From: Acutalibacter muris
Lineage (GTDB): Bacteria; Bacillota; Clostridia; Oscillospirales; Acutalibacteraceae
Reading direction: 5' to 3'
DNA: 64,000 nucleotides
Assembly: GCF_002201475.1 (NCBI RefSeq)
Contig: NZ_CP021422.1
Location: forward strand, 3,596,001-3,660,000
Shown: one piece after another, positions 34,713-43,964 of the stretch
Layout of the letters: the number at the start of each line of letters is the position of its first letter
How positions within the stretch are numbered: the first letter of the stretch is position 1
Program-made: the position numbers and the translations under genes
The notes under the pieces: generated by a model
Told to the model about the DNA's origin: nothing
Database searches by the model: none
What the model saw: only the letters and a program-made list of their open reading frames with translations

Positions 34713-37064
34713 CTACTGCACCACCAGCACCAGCGCCGTCACGTCGTCCTCGTGGCCGTCGCTGCGGCGCTTGCGGGCTTCGTCCGTTATATTCTGGGCC
34801 AGCATATTGGGGTTCTCCTCCTCGTCCCAGGCTACCACCAGGTCCACCAGCCATTCGCTGCCCGCGGCCACCACACCGTCGGAGACCATTACCACTATGT
34901 CCCCCACATTGACCTCCCTTTCGGCCGTGGCAAACTCCACCCCGGGCATTATCCCCACCGGCACGCTGGAGGCCTCTATAAGCTCGCTGCGCCTGCCCCG
35001 GCGCAGCACGGTGCAGGCCGCCCCGGCCTTTAAAAACTCCGCCTTGCCTGAAAACAGGTCGATACAGGCCACGTCCATGGTGGCCAGGGACTCGTCCCCG
35101 GACTTGGCTATCAGCGCGGAGTTTACCGTCTGGAGCATACTGTCAAAGCCGATGCCCGCCTTCAGAAGGCTCTCCGCCATGGCCGAGGTCATGGCCCCGT
35201 CCACGGCGGCCCGACCCCCGGTGCCCATGCCGTCGCTGAGCACCGCTATAAGCCGCCCGCAGCCGTCAAAGAACACGTTGGTGCTGTCCCCGCAGAAGGC
35301 CCCGCCCCCGGCGCAGTATTGGGAGAAGCCCCGGCCTATCTGCAGCTGTGGCCGCTGGCACATCTGTATGCGGCAGCGGTCCTCCGCGCTGCTGACGCAG
35401 GGGGGCGCGAAGGCCCGGCCGCAGGCCTCTGATACCTCCCTGGTGAAGGAGGCCCTATTGAGCCGCTTCTGCCGTTCCCGGCTTATCTCGGCCTCCACGG
35501 TCATGCGCCCGTACTTGTCCACCCGGCAGCAGACCTCCAGAGGTGTGACTCCGCTCTCCCGAAGGATACCGGCCACCCGTCCCGCAGACTCCTCGTCAAA
35601 GCGCTGGTACATGGAGAACTCCCCGGCCATCTCCTCTAAAATTCCCGCCGTGGTGCGGAAGTGGCCCTCCACCACCTCCCGCACCTGGGCGGCACGGAGC
35701 TCGGCGGCCTCCTTCATGAGATAGCGGCCGTAGTTCTTGTTTATCTCGTCTCGCATCTCCCCGGCCCGGCAGCAGCGCCCGGCGAATTCCTTGGTAAAAT
35801 CGCAGGTCTCAAGGCGCTCCTTCTCCTTTAAGGGCTTATACAGCTGGGCAAAATTGTCCAGGGTCTCGTCCTTATACTTGCGCCAGCATACCCCGCTCAT
35901 GCCGCAGCCGGCGCAGATGGTCTCGGTGGACTTGTTATATACCCCCTGAAGGTTCGGCGCGCAGATCACACTGAGCTTTTTGGATATCTCGTCCACAGAG
36001 TCGGACACACTGAGAAGCGCCTGGGCCGCGTATCGAAGACGCATGACAATGTTTCCCCTAAGAGCCCCGCCGGAAAGGGAATCGGCTCTCATCCCGAACA
36101 GCTCGCCTATGCGGCGGCTCTTGGGTATGAGCATATAGGCCACCGTGGCCACGGCGACCTCTATGGACCCGGTGAATATCTGGGAGCCCCCGGAGCCCAC
36201 CTGTAGGGAGGCCACCCCGTGGGAGATGATGAACGCCACCGCCGCCGCCACGGCGCCCATGGGCGCGAACACCCCGGCCATCAGCCCTCCAAGGCCGTAT
36301 GCCCCCGAGAGGTACGAGAGCCCGGCGGTGGCCAGCCCCTGTATTGCACCGGCGGCCACCCCGGCCACCGCCCCGCCGGAGATGCCCCCCGCCCGGGCGC
36401 AGCACAGCACCAGCAGCACCATCAGTATGCGTCCAACAGACACGCCCATTATGTTCACGTCCGAAAAGGCCAGCAGCAGTATCCCTGCGCTCACGGATAC
36501 CGCGGCCATGTCTCCCGCGTCAAAGACCGCGGCCCTGGCCCAGGACCGCTCCTGCCCGTCGGCGCCAAGGCCGGTGAGAAGGTTGACGCTTCTTCTCAGG
36601 AAATAGGCGCTGCCGGCCCCCAGGAAGGACTCGGCTACATACAGCGCCGCCGTATAACTTATGGAGCCGTTCAAAAACACCATGGTCATCCCGGTGAGCA
36701 GCAGAGGCAGGAAGGCCGCCGCCGGGGCGAACAGTGGATGCGTATTTATGGATTTCAACTCTGAAAGGGCCCAGCGTATGGCTGTCACGGCCACAAGAGC
36801 CGCCGCGTATCTTGCGGGCACATACACCGGCGAGGGTATCAAATACCCGAGGAAGGCCCCTATAGCCCCGGCCCAAAGCCCGCCCCTGGGCGCGGCCGCC
36901 ACCACAGCCACACCGAAAGGCGCGTATTTCCCGAACATCAGCCCCCGGGAGCACACCATCCCGGCCAAAAAGCTCCCCATGGCCGTCAGCGCCCGCCGGG
37001 CGTTTTCCGTGTGCAGCTGTTCCAGGAGGGCGTCGATCCACTCTCTTACCTTTACACGTTCCAT
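34713..37064 (-). CDS. spoIIE: stage II sporulation protein E (PP2C phosphatase)
   Basis: Membrane phosphatase that dephosphorylates SpoIIAA to activate sigma-F and takes part in polar septation. The protein of about 783 residues has some ten N-terminal membrane segments (about 40-320), a central regulatory region with CAGCGMSGVCWRKY, and a C-terminal PP2C domain with AVLSDGMGTGGRAAVDG and VVMVSDGVV. A GAGGTG site favours the ATG at 37064 (or 37067) over the upstream ATG at 37079. It is a single-gene unit; a sporulation-type promoter candidate is annotated at 37131-37163. Confidence 0.94.
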   Translation of the reverse strand: MERVKVREWIDALLEQLHTENARRALTAMGSFLAGMVCSRGLMFGKYAPFGVAVVAAAPRGGLWAGAIGAFLGYLIPSPVYVPARYAAALVAVTAIRWALSELKSINTHPLFAPAAAFLPLLLTGMTMVFLNGSISYTAALYVAESFLGAGSAYFLRRSVNLLTGLGADGQERSWARAAVFDAGDMAAVSVSAGILLLAFSDVNIMGVSVGRILMVLLVLCCARAGGISGGAVAGVAAGAIQGLATAGLSYLSGAYGLGGLMAGVFAPMGAVAAAVAFIISHGVASLQVGSGGSQIFTGSIEVAVATVAYMLIPKSRRIGELFGMRADSLSGGALRGNIVMRLRYAAQALLSVSDSVDEISKKLSVICAPNLQGVYNKSTETICAGCGMSGVCWRKYKDETLDNFAQLYKPLKEKERLETCDFTKEFAGRCCRAGEMRDEINKNYGRYLMKEAAELRAAQVREVVEGHFRTTAGILEEMAGEFSMYQRFDEESAGRVAGILRESGVTPLEVCCRVDKYGRMTVEAEISRERQKRLNRASFTREVSEACGRAFAPPCVSSAEDRCRIQMCQRPQLQIGRGFSQYCAGGGAFCGDSTNVFFDGCGRLIAVLSDGMGTGGRAAVDGAMTSAMAESLLKAGIGFDSMLQTVNSALIAKSGDESLATMDVACIDLFSGKAEFLKAGAACTVLRRGRRSELIEASSVPVGIMPGVEFATAEREVNVGDIVVMVSDGVVAAGSEWLVDLVVAWDEEENPNMLAQNITDEARKRRSDGHEDDVTALVLVVQ

Positions 37065-37130
37065 CATTTTGCACCTCATTTATTTTATGTATAGTGATTA
37101 TGTATACCCAGCCATATTGGCCGCATTGAT

Positions 37131-37163
37131 ATAATACTGCTTTTTAGGGGAAATATCTGTCGC
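37131..37163 (-). promoter_or_regulatory. candidate Spo0A-dependent spoIIE promoter with 21-bp spacer
   Basis: On the minus strand GCGACA (37158-37163) and TATTAT (37131-37136) are separated by 21 bases. B. subtilis spoIIE and spoIIG also use sigma-A promoters with 21-22-bp spacers that need Spo0A. The -35 region coincides with TGTCGCA on the plus strand (37158-37164), one mismatch from the Spo0A box TGTCGAA. This is suggestive but based on one site. Confidence 0.45.
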
Positions 37164-37233
37164 AACCACAATCGGGGTTTCTGGTATTTTTATAAATATT
37201 ATGTCAAGGGCCGTTGCCCTGTGTCCGCCGCCG

Positions 37234-37262
37234 TTGACTTTTCACGGATATTAGAATATAAT
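37234..37262 (+). promoter_or_regulatory. sigma-A promoter of the aminotransferase-trpS operon
   Basis: TTGACT (37234-37239), 17 bases and TATAAT (37257-37262) lie 31 bases before the aminotransferase start codon. Confidence 0.82.
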
Positions 37263-37293
37263 TAAGGAAACAGAAAAAGCGAGGTCAAAAACC

Positions 37294-38484
37294 ATGGAAT
37301 ATCAATTCTCCGACAGGGTAAAAGCCCTGAAGCCCTCGGCCATCCGGGAGATACTCAAAAACTCCTCGGCCCCGGGCATAATCCCCCTGTCCGCCGGCAA
37401 CCCGGCCCCGGACGCGTTCCCCTATGAGGATATCCGCAGCATCTCCCAAGAGCTTCTTGAGAACACGCCCATAGAGGCCTTACAGTACAGCGTGACAGAG
37501 GGGTATATCCCCCTCAGACAGCATCTTATGGAGTATATGGGCAGAAAGCACCGCGTCGGTACGGACAGCGACGATATACTCATAACCAGCGGCGCCCAGC
37601 AGGTGATGGACCTTCTGACAAAGACCCTTCTAAACGAGGGCGACGCAGTTCTCTGCGAGGCCCCTAGCTTTATCGGGTCGCTGAACACCTTTCGCTCCTA
37701 CAGGGCAAAGTTAGTCGGCATACCCATGGAGCCCGACGGCCTCAGCATAGAGGGCCTTGAGAGGGCTCTTGAGACAGAGAAGAATATAAAATACCTCTAT
37801 ACCATACCAAACTTCCAGAATCCCTCCGGCATCACCATGAGCTATGAGAAGCGCAAAAGGGTCTATGAGCTCTGCCGGGACCATAACGTGCTGATACTGG
37901 AGGATAACCCCTACGGCGACCTGCGCTTTAAAGGAGAGGACATACCCAGCATCAAATCCCTGGACGAGGCGGGAATAGTCATGTACGCGGGTTCCTTCTC
38001 AAAGGTGGTCTCCCCGGGTATGCGCGTGGGCTACGCCATAGGCCCGAAGCCCGTGATACAGAAGATGGTGGTCTGCAAGCAGGGGGAGGACGTGCACAGC
38101 AATATCTGGGCACAGATTGTCTGCCACCGCTTTATGACGGAAACGGACTATGAGGCCCACCTTGACCGCCTGCGGGGTATATACCGCCGCAAGTCCTCGG
38201 TGCTTATAAAGGCCCTGGAGGAGCACTTTGCCCCGCTTATCACCTGGAGCCCCTTCGAGGGCGGCCTGTTCGCCTGGTGCACACTGCCGGAAAATATAGA
38301 TATGCTGGACTTTGTAAGGCGCGCAGCAGAGCGCAAGGTCTGCGTTGTGCCGGGCACGGCTTTTCTTACCGACGAGAGCGAGAGCTGCCAGAGCTTCCGC
38401 ATCAACTTCTCCACCCCCACGGATGAGCAACTGAGCGAAGGAGTAAAGATATTGGGAGAAACCGCCCGGGAAATGGCAAGGTAA
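37294..38484 (+). CDS. PLP-dependent class I/II aminotransferase
   Basis: A 396-residue fold-type I aminotransferase, close to the 2-aminoadipate/aromatic aminotransferase group. Motifs include LSAGNPAPDAFPYEDI, TSGAQQVMDLLTK, PNFQNPSGITMS, LEDNPYGDLRF and the PLP lysine in YAGSFSKVVSPGMRVGY, with a C-terminal FRINFSTPT carrying the substrate-carboxylate arginine. It heads the operon with trpS 35 bases downstream. The substrate is not determined. Confidence 0.92.
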   Translation: MEYQFSDRVKALKPSAIREILKNSSAPGIIPLSAGNPAPDAFPYEDIRSISQELLENTPIEALQYSVTEGYIPLRQHLMEYMGRKHRVGTDSDDILITSGAQQVMDLLTKTLLNEGDAVLCEAPSFIGSLNTFRSYRAKLVGIPMEPDGLSIEGLERALETEKNIKYLYTIPNFQNPSGITMSYEKRKRVYELCRDHNVLILEDNPYGDLRFKGEDIPSIKSLDEAGIVMYAGSFSKVVSPGMRVGYAIGPKPVIQKMVVCKQGEDVHSNIWAQIVCHRFMTETDYEAHLDRLRGIYRRKSSVLIKALEEHFAPLITWSPFEGGLFAWCTLPENIDMLDFVRRAAERKVCVVPGTAFLTDESESCQSFRINFSTPTDEQLSEGVKILGETAREMAR

Positions 38485-38519
38485 AGCACAGAAAATTTAT
38501 TGAGTTGGGAGACATATCA

Positions 38520-39521
38520 ATGGAAAATCAAGAGAAAAAGCGTATATTAAGTATGTACCAGTGCACGGGCACCTTTACCCTGGGCAACTATCTTGGGGCC
38601 CTTAGAAACCACATCAAGCTCCAGGACGAGGGCTACCAGTGCGTATATGCCCTTGCGGACCTGCACGCCCTGACGGTCCGGCAGGTGCCAGCGGAGCTCA
38701 GAAGGTACACCAAGGAGGCCTACGCCTGGCTTCTGGCCATGGGTCTGGACACGGAGAAGACCGTCTTTTTCATCCAGAGCCAGGTGCCCCAGCACAGCCA
38801 GCTCGCATGGCTTTTAAACTGCTACACCCAGTTCGGGGAGCTCTCCAGGATGACCCAGTTCAAGGATAAGTCCGCCAAGCACGCCGACAATATCAACGCC
38901 GGACTTTTCACTTACCCCTGCCTGATGGCGGCGGATATACTGCTGTATCAGGCGGATTTCGTCCCGGTGGGGGCCGACCAGAAGCAGCACGTGGAGATAG
39001 CAAGGGATATCGCCGAGCGCTTCAACGGCATATACGGCGACACCTTCACCGTGCCCGAGCCCCTGATACCAAAGCATGGCGCCAGGGTCATGTCCCTGCA
39101 GAACCCCTTGAGCAAGATGTCAAAGTCCGACGAGAACCAAAACGGCAACATCTCCGTACTGGACGACCCGGACACCATCCTGCGCAAGTTCAAGCGGGCC
39201 AAGACCGACAGCGGCTCTGAAGTGCGCTTTGCCGAGGGTAAGGAGGGGGTCAACAACCTTATGAACATCTACGCCGCCGTCACAGGCAAGACCATGGAGG
39301 AGATAGAGCGGGAGTTCGAGGGCAAGGGCTACGGCGACTTCAAGCCCGCCGTGGCGGAGGCCGTCATCTCTGAGCTCCGCCCGATACAGGAGCGCTATCA
39401 CGAGCTCCTCGCCGACAAGGAATTTTTGGAGAAGACCTATCGGGAGCAGGCCCCAAGGGCCGCGGCCCTTGCCCAGCGGACCCTCAGTAAGGTCATGCGC
39501 AAGGTGGGGCTGGTGAGCTGA
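38520..39521 (+). CDS. trpS: tryptophan-tRNA ligase
   Basis: Charges tRNA-Trp. The 333-residue product has the class I signature in CTGTFTLGNYLGALRNH (TLGN in place of HIGH, as in Bacillus-type enzymes with TIGN) and the KMSKS loop in PLSKMSKSDENQNG. The start at 38520 follows GGGAGA at a good spacing; the in-frame TTG at 38505 would lie upstream of that site. No T-box is seen; it is read through from the aminotransferase gene. Confidence 0.96.
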   Translation: MENQEKKRILSMYQCTGTFTLGNYLGALRNHIKLQDEGYQCVYALADLHALTVRQVPAELRRYTKEAYAWLLAMGLDTEKTVFFIQSQVPQHSQLAWLLNCYTQFGELSRMTQFKDKSAKHADNINAGLFTYPCLMAADILLYQADFVPVGADQKQHVEIARDIAERFNGIYGDTFTVPEPLIPKHGARVMSLQNPLSKMSKSDENQNGNISVLDDPDTILRKFKRAKTDSGSEVRFAEGKEGVNNLMNIYAAVTGKTMEEIEREFEGKGYGDFKPAVAEAVISELRPIQERYHELLADKEFLEKTYREQAPRAAALAQRTLSKVMRKVGLVS

Positions 39522-39522
39522 T

Positions 39523-40284
39523 ATGCCCGGGCGCAGGCTGGAGCTAACAGAAGAGCCCGGGTTCCAGCTAATATGCGGGGACCAGGGGGACGGCGTATAC
39601 TCCATACGCCTGAGCCGTCCCGGCCACCCGGACTGGCGCATGGCGGCGGGGGATTTTCTCAGCTTCCATGAAGCTATGGGTATCCCCTTTGAACTGGCCC
39701 TGGACCGGCGTGACAGGGAGGATATGCTGGAACATTATACCGGGTTCAGCAACGGTGAACCCACGCATAGCTATAACGACCCATACCTTCGTGCCAAGGA
39801 GCCCCGGGTGCTTGTGCACAGCACGACTACAGAAAGCTGGGACTCTATCCGCGAGGAGGGAGAGCTTCTGAGCTGGAACACCCTTAAAGCCCGGGGAGCC
39901 CTCCGGGAACAGGAGCCCATAGGGGCGGCCCTGGGGGACCCGGAGGATTTCAGAGACTATATCATGTTCGGCGGCGGAGTTACCGGCGAGCTTATTGTCA
40001 GCTCAAAGCAGAAGGGGCACCTTTGCACGGACCCTCATATAGACTATCTCGCCGGGGCAAGGCTCTATTTTGACGCGGCCCTCATGGCCCGGGACGGCCT
40101 GCTGCTCCGGGACGGCTGCCATATGAAGGTTCGGGACAGACTCCCTTTGGAGCCGTACCTCATATGGGCCGCGGACTGGAAAGCGGCGGGGCTGGGTTCC
40201 CCCGGCTCGCAGCCGGAAACCTTTGCCAATCTTGCCGACGGGGAGTTCTCCCGCCGGTTCAAAGAATACACCTTGGTAAATTAA
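39523..40284 (+). CDS. uncharacterised protein with KptA/Tpt1-like ADP-ribosyltransferase features
   Basis: A 253-residue protein I do not firmly recognise. Residues 96-113 read VLVHSTTTESWDSIREEG, close to the active-site opening of RNA 2'-phosphotransferases (YHGTxxENWxSIxxxG). Residues 179-213 (ARLYFDAALMARDG ... LPLEPYL) resemble their conserved IDAxxAxxDG segment. The N-terminal 90 residues have no clear match. The start overlaps nothing but lies one base after the trpS stop, so translation is probably coupled. It may be a 2'-phosphotransferase-like or other ADP-ribosyltransferase-fold enzyme; this assignment is tentative. Confidence 0.5.
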   Translation: MPGRRLELTEEPGFQLICGDQGDGVYSIRLSRPGHPDWRMAAGDFLSFHEAMGIPFELALDRRDREDMLEHYTGFSNGEPTHSYNDPYLRAKEPRVLVHSTTTESWDSIREEGELLSWNTLKARGALREQEPIGAALGDPEDFRDYIMFGGGVTGELIVSSKQKGHLCTDPHIDYLAGARLYFDAALMARDGLLLRDGCHMKVRDRLPLEPYLIWAADWKAAGLGSPGSQPETFANLADGEFSRRFKEYTLVN

Positions 40285-40296
40285 GGAGAGGACCGT

Positions 40297-41496
40297 ATGG
40301 AATCTTTAAAAGAGCTCTACAGGATAGGCCGGGGCCCCTCCAGCTCCCACACCATGGGGCCCAGCTTCGCCGCCCAGCGCTTTCGGGCGGCATACCCCGG
40401 GGCGGACAGCTTCCAGGTAACCCTGTTCGGTTCCCTGGCGAAAACCGGCCGGGGACATCTTACGGACGTGGCGGTGAAGGAGGCTTTGGAGCCCCTGCCG
40501 TCCCAGATAATCTTCGACACGGAGACCGCCGGTCTTCCGCACCCCAACACCATGACCCTTGAGGCTTTTCAGAGGGGCGAGCGCCTGGGGCTCTGGCGGG
40601 TCATGAGCGTGGGCGGGGGGAAGATAGCCCTCGAGGGCCGGCCCGACGCCGACCCGCCCAAGGTGTACCCCCTGAGTAAATTCACGGACATAAAAAATTA
40701 CTGCCGGGAGAAGGACATCTACCTCTGGCAGTATGTGGAGCAGTGCGAGGGCCCGGAGATATGGGATTATCTCGGGGACGTCTGGGAGACGATGAAGGAG
40801 GCCGTCTATCGGGGTATACGCCGGGACGGCGAGCTCTCCGGGGGGCTGGGGGTACAGCGCAAGGCCATGTACCTTAACCGCCAGCGCCATATGGACGAGA
40901 GCAAGGAGACCAGGGAGAACCGCAAGGTCTGCGCCTTTGCCTTTGCCGTCAGCGAGGAGAACGCCGGGGGCGGCGTTATAGTCACCGCCCCCACCTGCGG
41001 GGCCTGCGGGGTGCTGCCCGCGGTTATGCTCTATAAGCAGGAGCAGCAGGGCTTCTCCGACCGGGACATGCTCAAGGGCCTGGCTGTGGCCGGGCTTATA
41101 GGCAACGTGATAAAGACCAACGCCTCCATCTCCGGCGCGGAGTGCGGCTGCCAGGCGGAGATAGGCAGCGCCTGCTCCATGGCGGCGGCGGGGCTGGCGG
41201 AGATATACCATATGGACATGGACCAGATAGAGTACGCCGCCGAGGTGGCAATGGAGCACCACTTAGGGCTGACCTGCGACCCCATAGGGGGCCTTGTGCA
41301 GATACCCTGTATCGAGCGCAACGCCGTGGCGGGGATGCGGGCCATAAACGCTTTGAGCCTTGCGAACTTTTTAACCTATACCAGGAAGATAAGCTTTGAC
41401 ATGGTGGTGAAGACCATGTACGAGACCGGCCGGGACCTGTTCAGCAAGTATCGGGAGACCAGCGAGGGCGGGCTGGCGAAGGTCTATACCGAATAA
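40297..41496 (+). CDS. sdaA: L-serine ammonia-lyase, single-chain iron-sulfur type
   Basis: Deaminates L-serine to pyruvate and ammonia with a labile 4Fe-4S cluster. The 399-residue chain fuses the beta domain (IGRGPSSSHTMGPSFAA) to the alpha domain with APTCGACGVLPAVM, CGCQAEIGSACSMAAAG and CDPIGGLVQIPCIERNA, which supply the cluster cysteines. An AAGGAGAGG site precedes the ATG. It closes the operon with trpS. The fused form is shorter than E. coli SdaA (about 455) but keeps all cluster motifs. Confidence 0.93.
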   Translation: MESLKELYRIGRGPSSSHTMGPSFAAQRFRAAYPGADSFQVTLFGSLAKTGRGHLTDVAVKEALEPLPSQIIFDTETAGLPHPNTMTLEAFQRGERLGLWRVMSVGGGKIALEGRPDADPPKVYPLSKFTDIKNYCREKDIYLWQYVEQCEGPEIWDYLGDVWETMKEAVYRGIRRDGELSGGLGVQRKAMYLNRQRHMDESKETRENRKVCAFAFAVSEENAGGGVIVTAPTCGACGVLPAVMLYKQEQQGFSDRDMLKGLAVAGLIGNVIKTNASISGAECGCQAEIGSACSMAAAGLAEIYHMDMDQIEYAAEVAMEHHLGLTCDPIGGLVQIPCIERNAVAGMRAINALSLANFLTYTRKISFDMVVKTMYETGRDLFSKYRETSEGGLAKVYTE

Positions 41497-41500
41497 AAAA

Positions 41501-41535
41501 TGTCACGGCGGGCTTACCTTTTGTCTGCTGTGACA
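41501..41535 (+). repeat. hairpin after the serine ammonia-lyase gene
   Basis: TGTCACGGC (41501-41509) pairs with GCTGTGACA (41527-41535) with one mismatch. No T run follows, so it is at best an imperfect terminator; it could be the end of the sdaA message or a processing site. Confidence 0.4.
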
Positions 41536-41568
41536 GTCTAATATACAGGATAAGGGGGTGATGGATAC

Positions 41569-42093
41569 ATGGACCGGCTGGTGCGAAAGGCCCAATCGGG
41601 GGACAAGGCGGCGTTTGTCCGCCTTATTGAGGAGAACCAGCTCTCCATGTACCGCGCTGCCAAGGCCATACTCCACCAGGAGGCCGACGTGGAGGACGCC
41701 GTGCAGGAGGCCATCTGCCGGGCCTTTGACAAGCTCTGCACCCTGAGAAAGGTAAAGTTCTTCAAGACCTGGCTTACGCGCATAGTTATAAACTGCTGCT
41801 ACGATATACTCCGACAGCAGAAGGGGCTCTATCCCCTGGACGTGCTCCCCGAGGAGCCAAGGGAGGAGGACATGGACACCCCCCTGGACGTTCAGCAGGC
41901 GCTGAAGGCCCTCAGTGAGAACGACCGGCTGATACTTACCCTGTTCTACTTAAACGACCTGCCGGTGAAGGAGATAGCAAGGCTTTTGTCCATCACGGAG
42001 GGCGCGGCGAAAATGCGGCTGTCAAGCGGGCGCAAGCGCTTTAGGGAGATAATCAGCGCCAGAGAGGAGGCGGGTTCACAGTGGCAGAGATGA
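41569..42093 (+). CDS. ECF-type RNA polymerase sigma factor
   Basis: A 174-residue extracytoplasmic-function sigma factor. Region 2 is seen in YRAAKAILHQEADVEDAVQE and AFDKLCTLRKVKFFKTWL, and region 4 in LPVKEIARLLSITEGAAKMRL. It overlaps the membrane protein gene downstream by 13 bases, the usual pairing of an ECF sigma factor with its anti-sigma regulator. The signal and regulon are unknown. Confidence 0.93.
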   Translation: MDRLVRKAQSGDKAAFVRLIEENQLSMYRAAKAILHQEADVEDAVQEAICRAFDKLCTLRKVKFFKTWLTRIVINCCYDILRQQKGLYPLDVLPEEPREEDMDTPLDVQQALKALSENDRLILTLFYLNDLPVKEIARLLSITEGAAKMRLSSGRKRFREIISAREEAGSQWQR

Positions 42094-43964
42094 AGCATAT
42101 GAAAAAGCCTGAGCCAAAGCTGCCCAGGCGCAGGCCGCCCGAGCGCGAGCCTAAAGAGCCCAAGCCCCGCGTCCCCATGGGCAGGGACAGGGCCTTTAGG
42201 GCCGCACTTGCCGAGGAATACGGCGTGGCGGAGGTGCCCCGCCGTCTGCAGCGGCGCACCCAAAAGACCCTTGACAGCCTGCCCGATACGCTGCCCGTAC
42301 TGCGCCGCCCGGTGCTCAGGGCCGTCCGCAGCATGGCCACCGCCGCGGCGGTGCTGGCCGTGACCTTTGCGGCCCTTCTGGGGCTTAACACCACCCACCC
42401 GCAGCTTACCGAGGCCTTGCCGGGCCTTGGGTCGGTATTCGCCGCCATGAACGGCAGCCCCACCCCCTGCCCCCTGCCCACCGCCGAACCTACGCCCCAG
42501 CCGGAGTTCCAGCCGGTGACTGTACTGAGCCGCGGCGACTTTGACGGGCTCCTTGTGGTGGAGGACGCCTGGAGCGACGGCAAGTCCCTGCTGCTTGACC
42601 TATCGCTCTCTCCCGGGGAGGATTTCTACGCGATATGCAAAAATATGGGCCGGGTGGGGGACGTGCCCTTATGGCCCGCCACCGTAGGGCTCAATGAGTA
42701 CGGCGAGGAATACCTGGACAATACCTGCTCCGTAAAAATCCACTCAGGCGAAGACTCCCACGGGGTGGAGGGGGACGCGTTATCAGCCTTTATGCCCGAC
42801 GGCGAGGACGGGCTCCGCGCCCGCTGGCTCCTGGACCTTGAGGACCTGCAGGCGGGGGAGGAACTGAAGGTGGATATCAGCATACCTGACCTTACCGCAA
42901 ACATGGGCGAATATGACACCAGCGGCATATACAGCTGGAGCCCGGGCTTTGAGGCCACCATTACCCTGCCGGTGACAAAAGACAAAAACCGGGCGTTCAG
43001 CCTACAGGCCTCCGACGGCCCGGTGACTCTGAAATCGGTGGACTACAGTCCGAGCAGGGTGGTGGTGGACGTAAGCCTGCCATATCTGGGGCTTGCGGAG
43101 GATATATTGCCTGGGAATGGCGAATTTGATGGCTTGCCCCTGGGTTTCTACGCCCGTCTTACCTGCCAGGGCCCCGATGGAGAGAAATTTATCTACAGTA
43201 ATGCTTCGCTCGAGAACAAGAGCGACACCGACCCGGAGCTTTCCGGCCAGGCGGATATGCGCTATACCTTCACGGTCGCGGACGATAAGGCGGACCCCAG
43301 GGAGCTGAAGAGCCTGCTGGTGCTGACCCTTTATGAGTTCCCCCCGGAATACGGGGTCGTCCCTGGGTACGGCAGCCGGGTAACCGCCGAGTTTACTATT
43401 GACCTAAATACCGGCAGGGCCTATGCCAGCGAGAACTATCTTGAGGAGGGCTGTGAAAAGGGCGACGCGTCAAAAACCACTTCGGAGCGGCTCCTGGAGT
43501 CAGGCTATGACGATCTGCTGCTTCTGCCCTCTGAAAACTCCCTCGATAACATCAACGTCGGAGCCGACCCTCTTGCCCACTTTGTAATAAGCGCCCCGTC
43601 GGAAAAAAGCGGAAGGGAACTCACGGTAAACTGCTATCTGGAGGACACCGTGTACCGCTCGTTCACTTTCGTTTTGGGTGGAGACTATAAGGACGGCTAT
43701 GATTCGTCCTATACCGGCTACCGTTATTTTGCTGGCCGTGAGTACCTGGATACCGCCGTGACCATAGCCTATCCCGCCTATGTGGCCGAGACCATGGGCT
43801 ATGTGCCCTTCGACCGCCTTGAGCTTGTGGACACAATAACTCAAAAGGTAATAATCCCGGACCTCAGCATCGCACTGATCGAAACCGAGGAAAAGCTCCT
43901 GGGCAAAAAATATAAAGAGGTCTCCGACAACGCCAGCGTCTCCGGGTCCGAGTCTGTGCTATAG
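42081..43964 (+). CDS. membrane protein of the DUF4179/anti-sigma type
   Basis: A 627-residue protein with a basic, proline-rich cytoplasmic N-terminus (1-83), one membrane span (about 84-103, MATAAAVLAVTFAALLGL) and a large extracellular region rich in beta strands. This layout matches DUF4179-like proteins encoded next to ECF sigma factors, which act as anti-sigma factors or cell-surface sensors. The start is GTG at 42081 with GGAGGCGG upstream, inside the sigma gene. Its 3' end overlaps the convergent recG gene by six bases. Confidence 0.75.
   Translation: MAEMKHMKKPEPKLPRRRPPEREPKEPKPRVPMGRDRAFRAALAEEYGVAEVPRRLQRRTQKTLDSLPDTLPVLRRPVLRAVRSMATAAAVLAVTFAALLGLNTTHPQLTEALPGLGSVFAAMNGSPTPCPLPTAEPTPQPEFQPVTVLSRGDFDGLLVVEDAWSDGKSLLLDLSLSPGEDFYAICKNMGRVGDVPLWPATVGLNEYGEEYLDNTCSVKIHSGEDSHGVEGDALSAFMPDGEDGLRARWLLDLEDLQAGEELKVDISIPDLTANMGEYDTSGIYSWSPGFEATITLPVTKDKNRAFSLQASDGPVTLKSVDYSPSRVVVDVSLPYLGLAEDILPGNGEFDGLPLGFYARLTCQGPDGEKFIYSNASLENKSDTDPELSGQADMRYTFTVADDKADPRELKSLLVLTLYEFPPEYGVVPGYGSRVTAEFTIDLNTGRAYASENYLEEGCEKGDASKTTSERLLESGYDDLLLLPSENSLDNINVGADPLAHFVISAPSEKSGRELTVNCYLEDTVYRSFTFVLGGDYKDGYDSSYTGYRYFAGREYLDTAVTIAYPAYVAETMGYVPFDRLELVDTITQKVIIPDLSIALIETEEKLLGKKYKEVSDNASVSGSESVL

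Noticed and set aside
41501-41535. Hairpin after sdaA as a definite terminator
   Set aside because: No T run follows it; kept only as a hairpin.
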